Source: Sipunculus nudus (Eukaryota; Annelida; Sipuncula; Golfingiida; Sipunculidae). Taken from it: 64,000 nucleotides of DNA. Below, in pieces: positions 33,515 to 45,400 of the stretch. The stretch covers positions 13,607,676 through 13,671,675 of the forward strand of contig CM049311.1 in the NCBI GenBank assembly GCA_026874595.1, in the 5' to 3' direction. Numbering within the stretch: the first letter of the stretch is position 1; each line of letters starts with the position of its first letter. Under the pieces are notes generated by a model that searched no databases, was not told the origin of the DNA, and saw nothing but the letters and a program-made list of their open reading frames with translations. The translations under genes were made by a program, and so were the position numbers.

Positions 33515-34802
33515 CAGGGTTCCTGCGGGGCCTTAAAAAGGTCATATTTTTTATTTTTTTTTTTTAAGACCTTGAAAAGGTCTTAAAAATGCCAGGAATC
33601 CTTACATAGGTCTTAAAAAGGTCTTAAATTTGATTTTACCACTCCTGATGTAATGAATGTGCACAAAATGTTCGCTGATGGGACGTAAGCTTGAGAGAGT
33701 TTTAGAAAAGTTGCCGCGGTTACTTGTCGTAAAAAGATCTCCGTAGATTCTCAGGACTCCTCCGCTAATAAATGAAGACTCTACAAGCATCAAGCGTATT
33801 AGTCTCTCCAACGGACGCAAGGTGCCCCCACCAGTAAAACTGGTCATTTGTGCTGAGCATGTGAAGCTACTGAAGAACAGGTTTGAACAGGTAGGTGGCG
33901 TGGTGATCAGTGGCGGGAGTTTCAAGACCGGGTCTTGTGCAGAAGCCTTTGTATGTGACAGGCCTACATGTCTTTAATTTTCTGGGTTAAATTTTATTCA
34001 AAATTAATCATTTTAGTACTAATTAAGGACCTAGATATTTAAAATCACGGCTTTAGCTTGAGTCCAGCATTATTTTCCGAATGCATGATCGCTATTTTGT
34101 GGGTCATAGGCCTACGACTCTTGAAAAAACATTTCACGTCACCATAATTGTAATTTCACGTCTCCGTAAATGCAATATCTGCATTTGCAATTTATATTTA
34201 AAATAGAATTCCCCCGTAAATACATGCACATATGCAGAAGATTTTTCCGGATGAACTCTGGATGAATTTATCACGCCCTGAATGTGATGGAAGCCCAAAC
34301 TGAGTTAATGGTAATTATGGTGTTCATTGACCCAAGCCCTGTGTTTATATATTGGCATGTTTTTAATGTAATTGTTGCTGGAAAAAAGGAAGAAAAGGAA
34401 GAAAAGGTAAAGATAGTAGCCTGTTGTCAGTGTTTTCCTCAAATGAAATGCATATTTTCTGTATTTCAGATTCTTTGGACATATCGGAAAAATGTTTTGG
34501 CCATATGAGTCGGAGAGAACGACCGCCTCCGTTTATAGCTGTATTTGAATGTGGGAATAGTGATTAGTGTGAATAATTTGCGGGTTTAATAATATGTGCA
34601 CATATAGGAAAATAAAATTTTAACATTAATAATTGCTTACAATATATCACAATGTACAACTATGTATCAAATTAAATATATATGATGGATGAAATCCCAA
34701 TAAGAAAGCAGTATAAATTTCGTATAAAAGGGTCTTAAATTTTCTGTCAGGTGGTCTTAAAAAGGTCTTAAATTTGCTTTGCCAAGAGGTGCAGGAACCC
34801 TG
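33515..34802. mobile_element. 1.3-kb non-autonomous DNA transposon with CAGGGTTCCTGC ends
   Basis: Terminal inverted repeats CAGGGTTCCTGC (33515-33526) and GCAGGAACCCTG (34791-34802) are exact inverses. Both ends carry GGTCTTAAAAAGGTCTTAAAT subterminal repeats. A 107-codon minus frame inside (33602-33925) is unremarkable. No transposase. I could not settle the target-site duplication, so the superfamily is left open. Confidence 0.65.
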
Positions 34803-36287
34803 CGCTCAAATCAAGTTTATCACGACAGGCTTATAAAGATGGTTAGGGAAAAATGTTTGATTGAAATATTAAGGTAAGAACATGTTAATGATGAATAATG
34901 TTGTCAGACTCATTTACTACCAAAGACAAGAACGGATGTATTTTGATGTGTATATTATTGGCACTGTTATAGTTTTATCTTTTCACCATTACACAGGTAA
35001 TTGCACAGGCCATTCCAACTACTGTGAGTAGCACAGTTGTGGATTTTGCAACAATATAAGCCTCAGTACATGCAACAGATCCATTTCATGTTCTTTTACA
35101 GCCTGTTTACACCATTTTGACACTATTAAATATTTCATGGTTTTGATAGTAACTAAAATAAATCTTGGATCATCATTTTTGAATATTTACTTTTTCACCA
35201 GAGGCATATAAACTAGTTTACTTAGTAGTGAAGAACATAGGCACTTAAATACCTCACTGGGAGCCGCGCTAACCAGAGGGATTGAGAGTTAAGTTTTGTT
35301 ACACTTTGTTTAAACAAGCCAACTTTTAAAGAGGGCACAGGGTTATTGTTACAAGGGCATTGAGTGGTGTGTAGCACCTGCCTCCCAGCTAATTAAATGC
35401 ATACATGTAATTTCTAATTTTATTTTTGTACCTTCAAAACCATCTGTCTGTATTTTATTTTTCTTGACCATTTTCCATGATTTTGAAGTACATAATCAGG
35501 AGGAACAATTTGCCTTTTCTTTCAAACTAACAGTTTAGTTTTGCTTTATATGAAAGTTTCCAAGCAAAACCATCCCAGCACACAGTCTCAGTACCTCCCA
35601 TATTGCTGTTTAACACATTTAATTGTTCTGCGTGTGAGTGAACACAGTCCATGTGTGTCTGTTCACTATAACAAGGCCACGTGACTGGAGGTCCAATTTT
35701 GCATATACCTGATGGATCCCAAACAAGGACAAGTCCAAACTAGTCCATACATTGACTTTCATGTCTTCTGATATATCTTTGCTGTATGGACATTATGGTC
35801 CATGGTTGCTGAATGTAAATTCATTGTAAAACCTGTCACAACCGAACTGTACAATAGGTCCAAGGGCCTATGCTGAAATAACACACTATGACCTGAAGCA
35901 CAGTGTAGACCTGTGTAATCAGGTCCCTGAGCCACCGCAACATGCCATGTTTCAGCCAGTGGGAACATGTAAAGTAGAGCACCATTTTTTTAATGCCATT
36001 TTTCCAAAAATTTATTTTAAAAAAAGACAAAATTTATTGTGTTTTTTCAACTTGCTTTAATGGTGATTAGGCCCCTTTAATTTTCATGGCAGTTTTGTAA
36101 GAGTTATTACTTTAATTTTAGTTAAGTATTTGAACATCACCAAATAGCAGGGTCACTTTGTATTAGCTTTTCAAAAAAAAATATATAAATAAAATATATA
36201 ACAATAAAAATAAGACCTTTCTTGCATTTGCCAAGATTTTACAAAGTTAAACTGAACACTGTGATTTATGCTTCCATTGTTTTACAG
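34803..36287. other. Upstream region of parkin
   Basis: No coding exon seen. At 36064-36082 there is an end (GGTGATTAGGCCCCTTTAA) of the TTAA-flanked AAAGGGGCC family; its partner end is not clear. Confidence 0.45.
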
Positions 36288-36293
36288 ATTGTG

Positions 36294-36464
36294 ATGATTG
36301 TACAAGTACGGTTCAACTCTTATCACCCCTTTCCCATTGAGGTTGGGACAAGATCAAACATATCGGAGCTGAAACAGAGAATATCACAGGAACACAATGT
36401 TGATATTCAGAGCATACGCATCATCTTTCAGGGAAAGGAACTGCAGGACCATGTCACTGTGCAG
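36294..36464 (+). CDS. PRKN: Parkin coding exon 1 (UBL)
   Basis: The exon begins at 36288 after TTTTACAG, so a non-coding leader exon lies upstream. ATG at 36294 opens MIVQVRFNS, matching the human start MIVFVRFNS. Donor GTAAGA, phase 0. Residues 1-57. Confidence 0.93.
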
Positions 36465-39400
36465 GTAAGATATGCTTGACCACAAGTCAGTCCTGTCTGG
36501 TTAATACATTGACAAGTAATTTTATTAATTTTATTATTTACTGCACCTGCATCCAAACATACAAGATTTGCTTGGACAATGTTTTTTTTTTTCTGCCCCT
36601 GCTTGAGCAATAAAACATAAAATCTATTTTAAGTTGGTGGACTCTCTCTGTTTAAAGGGTTTTAGCTCAGCTGACTATAAGTGATCTGAGCTATGGATAT
36701 GGTCCATTGTCATCTGGCTGTCTGTTCATCCATTAGAGTGGCATGTTTTGAAACTGTTAGAACTACAAATCCACAATTTGGCAATTTTTCATTACTTTTT
36801 TTTCAAATTACTTCCCATCTTATTCATACTTTCACTTAAAAACTGAAAGCACCACAAGTATATAGAATAAAACTTTACTTACATAATTTGGAACCCTAAA
36901 ATTTTACATGACACTTTCCTGTGTAGTAGTTTGAAAAATGAACATTTATAATATATTTTTATTATTATAGTTTGATTTTTTTTATTAATCCTTTTGGGAG
37001 ACAGTAATTTTTTAATAGGGTTGTATTTAAGAGTATTTAATCTGCAACAAAAAATAGCATTTAGAAATATGAAAGTGGTGTAGCTCATACAGTTGGTTTA
37101 TCAATGAGATAAATTTTGTTCATTCAGCCACTCTTGAATAAGCTGTTAAGAGACCCATATATATTTCTCTTATGGTTACAGGACTGTGATTTTGGTGCTC
37201 ATACAGTGCTGCATGCTGTAAAAGGGAATAAAGCAAGATGGGGCCCCAGTCCTGTTCAAACAGACAATGATCAACAGGAGGAGGAGTTCTTATCCCTTCG
37301 TCCAGTACCAGGTAATATGTCTTCAGCTCTATCATTATACCATTATAATAATATCTCTGTCCTACTGTCTTCAAAGTAAAATATACCCTGTTATAAAGTA
37401 TAATGTGTTCACCGTACACTTTGGCTGGTTTCATCACTGTCAGGACTGTATATTTGTGTTATCCACATTAAAGGGGCCCAATCACCTACCTGACCTTTAT
37501 AAAATAAAGGTAATCCCTTGGAGCTTTCATGGAAAAAGGCCAGAAAATGTGGATATCACCACACACAGGCTGCTTGTTTTGTTTATATCAACATGTTTAT
37601 AATATGTGGGGCCTGCCAAATTAATAAAAACAATTCAGCAAGGGCATCTGGCAGCAAGTCAGAAAAGCCAGAGCTTTGCAAAATGCGTTTTGCAACAAGT
37701 GACCTTTCTACCTCCACATATGTGCAGCCTACCACCTTAGACTACATGTTTTTCCCATTTGTCAACATTGATGTGTTTACAAACATGTTGATAAGCAAAT
37801 TCACACACCCTTCACTAAGGCCTTATAAGAATTTTTTTACAACCAAAATTCCCTGAGATCATTAATATACACACAGGAAGCCAGAAATCACATAATTTTT
37901 TTTTCAAAAGGTAGTTGATTGGGCACCTATAATATGTACAGTAATTGCTCCAAAGAAAACCTTCATAAATAAGACACCCCATCAACACGGGTGAACAGCA
38001 TATTAGCCAATGTTGTTTGAGTGGGATATCACAATCTGAAAGATATTTAATCTGATCTGATGTGATCTGAGGAAACTTGTCATGAATCGCAGACTCACAA
38101 ATAGGAAACCATGTGAAGTAACATGTAAAGGATGTCTTCCTCTGTATGCTCATATATTGCAAAGCAGCTACACTCAAAAATTTAAAACCAGTGAATAATA
38201 TATTTCTAAATGACAAGGTTTGTTCTTTTCTTTCTAAAGTGTCACATCTTTTTATTTGAACTGGCCCCATTTTGCTTTGAAATTTTTAATTTTGCCCAGC
38301 TCATTTCATCCAGAAAGAAAATCTTAAATTGTAAGTTTGCAGCAGTGTGAGCAGGGTACATAAAAAAAAATAATTATTTTTATGTAGAGTAAAACCACCT
38401 CTGCTTTGTCAGCACCATGTAGTAATTAGGCTGGAAGGCATTTATTGTTGTGCATATTTATCATTGACCTATTAACATTAGTTGAAATAAATTTCAGTTC
38501 ATTAAAAAAATACTGCTACGCACCTTAACCATGATATCCTGATAGGACCTAGGGGGATTCACTCAAATTTCATGCAAGATTTCGGGACTTCCAGTTTGTT
38601 CTTTAAACCCTGACATCCAGAGGGCTTAATTAATCCTACTATAAATTAAGGATTTGGAAAAGCAAAAGTGTTATTCTGCTGTAAACTTTGCTGATACACA
38701 ACCCTTTACCTCCAAACTCTCTCAAAATATAGATTCTGACCTGGATACTGTCCTTAGTGTACTTCCTTGTCCCTAATCAAACCCTGCCAGGTTTATTTCT
38801 CATCTTTCTTGAAACTGCTCATGAGGTTACCATTTGTGTAAACACTGAATCCTGGATGTCACAGATCGCATGTTGATATTATGGGTAATATAGGTAATTA
38901 GATATACCAAAGGTTATATAATCATGTCTTTCTTGTTGTATGGATACCTTTATTCTCATTAATTTTGACAATACCAAAAACATGCCATCAGTCTGTCCTG
39001 TAAGAAACAGTTCTTTGCCATATCATCCACAGTGTACCTATATTTGTATGTTTACAGTGGAGTACAGACAGCAGTACTATGTGTACTGTAAGGACTGTGG
39101 GGGCATGAGGCAGGGAAAGCTGAGGGTCAGATGTGCTGGCTGTAAGCAAGGAACACTCACTGTAGACAGGGTTAGAGCATATTATATAATCATCCTGAAT
39201 TTATTAGTATGCAGTAGACAAAAGAGTTGTATGAGTATGTCTATTGACATTATGAAAGGATAATAGTTCATATTTATATTGTGGTATTATGGTATACCCA
39301 CTGTCTGTCCGTCTGTCTGTCTGTTAACTTTCACCAAACTCACTATAACTAATTACCAACAGATTATCTCACCTGAGTTTGACAATGGGCAAAATCCACC

Positions 39401-42400
39401 TATATTTAATAAGGTCACGGGTCACTAGGCTACTTTGTGGTGTCACTGGGATAAATTTCAAAGAATATGAAGGATTTTGGTAAAACTCATCATAAATGTT
39501 AATCAGTAAAATATCTCACCTAAGTTCAATTTCCAGCAAAATCCACACATATTTAATGAGGTCAGAGGTCACCGCACTTTAGAGGCATTGTGCTGACTCA
39601 ACAAAAATCCTATGGATTTATACATATTCACTAATAGAGTTTCTCATCTCAGTTAGTTTAATCAAGAGATTTATGCATATTTAATCAGAGTCAGAGGTCA
39701 CAAGGCATATTATGCATGTTTGCTGTGCTCTTGTTTTTCGTTTTTTGTGTGATACTTTTTATTAAATCTTTGGCAGGATTGGAATATATTTTCCCCAGAT
39801 GTTATGAATTTTTTGGTGTATTAAAGCATCATTATTTGTGATCAGTTACACTAATAGAAAATATAATCTATTCAAACAATCATGAAAGAAGATGACCAGT
39901 AAATGATGATATTGATTTATCTACACAACACTACTAAATTTACCACCACAAACCTGTTCCAGGACCCTACATGTTGGCAAGATGTCTTGATAGCGGGAAG
40001 AATTCCAGGAAACTGTCAATCAGAGGACTGCCAAGCTACAGTTGCTGTAAGCGAAACAGAAAATCAGTTCTTTTTCCAAAGGATATTTTAGTACATTGTA
40101 GATCTTAGTAGCTTATACAGGTATTTCAAAACCCTAGTGACTATTACATCTTTGCTTACTTGGTTGGTTTAAAATATCAATGTAAATATTTTAGTGGGAC
40201 ATTTTCATCTATATGGGTTACACCTAGATTTATTTGAATCAACGTCAGTACATGGTATTAATGCATTGGTTGATAGTTTATCATATCAAAATGTTTAACT
40301 CCCCTTTATCTGAATAATAGAAATAGCATATTTATGATATTAAGTGAAGGTATATGCACAATGTTAAGTGACATACAATGTACTCTGCTATCCCAGAGTT
40401 AGGAAAAGGTTACATAATAGTGTGATTTGTAAATGTTTAGGTTTTTTCCTTGCAGGAGTTCTATTTTAAGTGTTGTCAGCATGAATTGGGCACAGACCAG
40501 TCGTCTGTGCCACTATGTCATATCAGACCAAATCGGAGGCGGGTCCTTTGTGTCACATGTGAAGATGTACAGTAAGTTCTCATGTTAAGATCTCAAGATA
40601 TTTCATGATCAAATATGATTAAATGTTCTCAAAGCTTCTCATTTGATTATAACTTAACAAGTGATTAATAATATACATGTACAATGAAACCTGTGCAAGA
40701 AGACCACCCATGGGACTGGCCAAAGTGGTCTTAATTGACAGGTGGTCTTATTTTACAGGTCCGTTTTAAATAAAATGACTGAATTTGGTTTACACAAGGG
40801 TGGCCTTAATAGACAGGTAGTCTTAGTTGACAGGTGGTCTTTCAGATGGGTTCCACTGTATATAATTTGTAAGAATATATAATCAGATAAATTAATAGCA
40901 AGAAAAAGCAAGAAAAAAGTTGTGGTAAAAGAATTAGACTTTGAAGTTGATGGTGCTTGGTTCAAACCCCAGGCCTCAGGTTTCTTGCCATCTTGGTATA
41001 ACTTTACTTGCATAAGCTTGTCTGCGAGTGATCAAACTGATTTAGTATCCCAGGTAAAAAATATTATATTTAAAAAAGGCTATACAAGTAAGAAAAAAAT
41101 CATTTTAAAAGTTATTTGATTAACCACAACTGATATTGGTTGTAAGTTGTGTGTGGGAACACACTGTTGTGTAGTGGGACAATAGGGTACAGTTGTAAAA
41201 CAACAGTGAAAACCCACTCTTATTGAACCCTTAGCATGATTTAATATCTAATGATTGCAAAGAATGGTATGTTTTAATAATTATTTGTTTTTCACATAAG
41301 CAGAATCATTATTGTTTTAAGTATATGTCAGATTTTATGTTTATAATATACTGCTTTTTGCCTTGATTGGAGTCCTCTATTCTCAGTATTATATATTAGA
41401 CTAAATTTTAACTATTATTATTATTATTATTATTACTATTATTATTATTATTATCATTATTATTATTTTTATATTCTTTAGAAACCCTATCCTAGTTTTC
41501 CCATGTGAGGTAGGACACAGTATGTGCTTGGACTGTTTCCAGATCTACTGTGCCACAAACCTTAACGACCGAGCCTTTGTACAGACTGAACAGTTTGGGT
41601 ACACACTGCCGTGTCCAGGTAAGATGCACCTGATTTCAGGTATGAAGCTTGTACCTTTTAACAGATGCCAGTTATTTTATGAATTATATGATTTTTGTAG
41701 TTGTTTGTAAATAAATTAAAAGAGGTTTTTATAGAAGTTGATTACATTCATTCATACTAGTTAATTGTATCCGCCAAAACGAAGTTTTGCAGATATTATG
41801 TTTTCGACCGGGTTCTGCCGCTGCGTTCGTTTCCAGAGAACTCCTCTGAGACTACTGGACTGGTTTTTCCAAAACTTACACCAATTATTGGGTCCACCTT
41901 TCTGTGGTTAAAATCACTCATATCTCTGCAGTGGTTTGACTAATTCACCTGAAATTCAGCATGCATATAAATCCTGGATAGCTTTCTTGTCTTTATAACA
42001 GGTGGCGCCACCTATTTTCACGTTCACGCTGCAGACATCCATACTTATATCTCTGGACTGGTTTGACATATCTTCCTGAAAATTTGCATGTGTAAAGATC
42101 TCTCATAGCTCTTTATCAAACGCAACTGGTCGCGCCACCTGCAACCATTTTTGCACAGCGTCCGTTTGTTTTTCTGCCATGGGATAAAATCACTCATATC
42201 TCAGTAGTGGTTTGACATATATGCCTAAAATTATGCAGGGTTTATACATCCTGGACAGCTTTCTTGATTTTATGACAGGTAGCGCCTTCTACATTCTAGT
42301 TTACGCTGCAGACATCCAAGCTCATATCTCCTGAACCACTCATCCGATTTGGCCAAAATTTTGCATGTGTATAGATCTCACATAGCTCTTTATCATACAC

Positions 42401-45400
42401 AAATCTAATCTGATTTTGGCAGATACACGTAGTCTCTCATTGACTACCCGTATTCTAGTTATTCTAGGGGAAGAACGTAACCTAACCAGTGCTTGAGGGA
42501 TAGGACTTCTGAGCTCAAAATCCTCTAATGACATTTCAGAAATTCACTGTCACGCTTCAACTTCAGGTATGACTGGATTAGGCCAAAATAAAAAAAAGGT
42601 GTAGTTCTCAGGCATAAATTTTAACTCCCAGCATCAAACATTTTTATTATTATTTTCATCTTTCAAGAGGATAAAATAATACATTTAAGATTTCTTTTGT
42701 TATGTAGTGTTTTCACCTATTAAGCAAAAAAATTTTGTTATTATCATGCTTTTCCTTGATCATATGACATTTTTATCGAAACATACTAAAAAAGGTAAAA
42801 AAAATGGCCCGCCGCACCAATTTTTGAAAAAAAAAGTGCTTGAGAACCATGACTTTTTTGGCCTTATTCCTAGTTCCATGCATGTAAGGGCTGAAGTCCA
42901 AAAGACATAGTAAAATATGATTCTAGTCTTCGGGTTTGCCTTTATCCTCACTTCGTATACAATGCCACATTCACACTATGAACTTATCCTTTAGAATATT
43001 TTTTTTAATAGTAAGTTATCATTCTTGAAAGAAAAAAGGTAAATTATACTTGTTTTGTACTGTTTTTTTTTACAGCTGGTTGTGAGGAGTCTTTTATAGA
43101 AGAGCCACATCACTTTAGAATGTTAGGAGAAGATCAGGTAAGAAGGAATATATCAACTCCTATTTTATGAAAAAAATATCAAACGTTTACAAGCAGGCAG
43201 CCTCTCCAGAAAACCATTGCTGATGAAAGCACAGTGATAAAAGAAGTATTGATATTTTTTTATAATGATTTTTTCTATGGTAGGTTTTGATTTTATGGCC
43301 TCACTGCCATTATTGAATGATTTGTACTTAACACTATCCCCATGTTTCACAAGATTGATAATCCTTAGGATAGTAATAATAGGATGTAATAATTAAAGAT
43401 GATTATACAGTACATCATTTTGTGGGAGATCAGTATCAGTGGAGTGAAAGCAGATGTTTTGGCTGTGATATTATCTCATCTGGAACAAATTAGTAGCAGC
43501 ATTGAATACTTGAAATCAAAGCCTCCTTAATTAGAAAATTACTAACCTGAAATAACATTAACCATTCTTAAATATTGTAATTTATTAATCTTTCAGTATG
43601 CCAGATACCAGCGGTACGGTACAGAGGAGTGCTTGCTGAAGATGGGAGGGGTACTGTGCCCCACCCCGGGATGTGGGGCGGGGTTACTTCCAGAGGAGGG
43701 GGAGAGAAATGTGTTCTGTGAGGGGCGTGCTGCTGGAGGCTGTGGGGTATGTAGACACCAACACAATACAAAAAGTAGACCTTTGAAATATGCTTATTAC
43801 TGCAACCCTATTTCCACTTTATTCCTCTTTTTGTAGACAGGTCATGACATCTGGCTTGACCTGTAACCTGATCTTTAATGGATTTTTCAGAGACAAAGCA
43901 TTTGTGTGTATTACCATTATTTTTTAAATATCTTTTAAATGTTCGTATTATCTGTGTTATTATAGTATCACCTCGTAATGTAAGTTTTGTCAAAATTATC
44001 TTTTTGATATGTGGGTCCTGGTAAGGATTCTAAAGCTTTACAGTCACATGCAGCTTTACAATTGAGTATATAGAAATTAGCACTTGTAGTACTTCAGTTT
44101 TTCACATTCCACAATACTACATTAACATTTAAAAGATGAAGATAGTAACCATCTTTGATTCAAGGATAAGCATCAACAATGCATAATGTTTGTGAAAGCA
44201 TGTTATATTTGAGTGACACTCAGTAGCAGCTATCTTAATTACATGTACCAAGTTAGTTTACATAAATTTTATACACACTGAATCTTGGCTGTTGATGTAA
44301 TAACTATATCAGAGTAAATGCTTTGATGAAGTATGTATTAAAATGTTTGTGTAGTGGATGACTGCATTATATGCCAAGTCAAAGATTATAACTCATGATA
44401 AATATATGGCCCACCAAGGGACATTTTTTGGCAATAATCAGGAAATACTAATATTTGTTTCTGGTATGTGACATAATAGAACATTTCAAGTTGTCTGACA
44501 AAAGATAATTAAAAGTTTGATGGAAACTTATTAAATGTAAACTTGCTGGATGTTATCTCATTTGGTGACAGTGCATGGTGGCATCTTTTACATAAAAAAT
44601 GTATTTTACCATATTTATGGTACCAGTTGCTACCATAATTCAATCAGCTTCGATGAAAAGATGTCATTGATGCTGACACACCAGTGAAAATGTCAAAACA
44701 AAAGTAGACTTTTTTGTTTCTCTCATAGTATTTGCCAGATATAATACATGATTTTCAGAGTACTTGTTTGAGTCACTTTCAGGTAAATTTTCCAGTGAAA
44801 CTACTTTTCAAATAAATATCTCCATACCTTGGTAGGAGAGGCTGTAACCATATATATTAACCCCACCTGGACCTTTAAATCCTGAGAGTGGTAAATTTGA
44901 TTTCCAGCAAGAGTTTTGCCGTGAGTGTCTGGAGAGGGCTCATGATGGGTCGTGCAGGGAAAGAAATGAAAACCCTGGTGCAGGTGAAAATGTAAGTGTA
45001 GAAATAAAACTGAAAATAAAATTAACCTTTCAATGTCTGTTATATTTGTATGCTATTGTACTAATATACTGTGTACACATTTACAGGTATATCTCAGTAG
45101 TTCCAAAACTGATGCATAATGTCACACACCATCTGTGTAGGTGATTGTAATTTTGTTGTCACAAAGAGAAGTCAGATACAGTATTAGAATTCAATTCCCA
45201 TTCGTTCTTTATTTTTAGCTCAGCTGACTTTCAGTCATGCTGGGCTATAGCGATGGGTCTTTGTCCGTCGTCCTTCCGTCTGTCCGGCCGGCCGGCCGTC
45301 CGTTAGCAGGGCACAAATCGTAACCGTAGGGGCTAGGGCCATGAACTTTATGCAGTCTTAAAGGTAATAAAAAGATCTCCTTGCAAACCTGAAATTAGGT

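Noticed and set aside
34284-34508. 74-codon plus frame considered as a parkin upstream exon
   Set aside because: Lies inside the 33515-34802 transposon and does not join in phase to the parkin start.
28838-36287. Shared bidirectional promoter for parkin and the zinc-finger gene
   Set aside because: Coding starts are 8.6 kb apart with three transposons between; no common CpG-rich core was seen.
37815-38270. 151-codon minus-strand frame in a parkin intron
   Set aside because: Overlaps the edge of a short TIR element, has no domain, start context or splice pattern; likely chance.
40918-40990. Functional tRNA gene
   Set aside because: Good B box but no complete cloverleaf or acceptor stem; treated as SINE debris.
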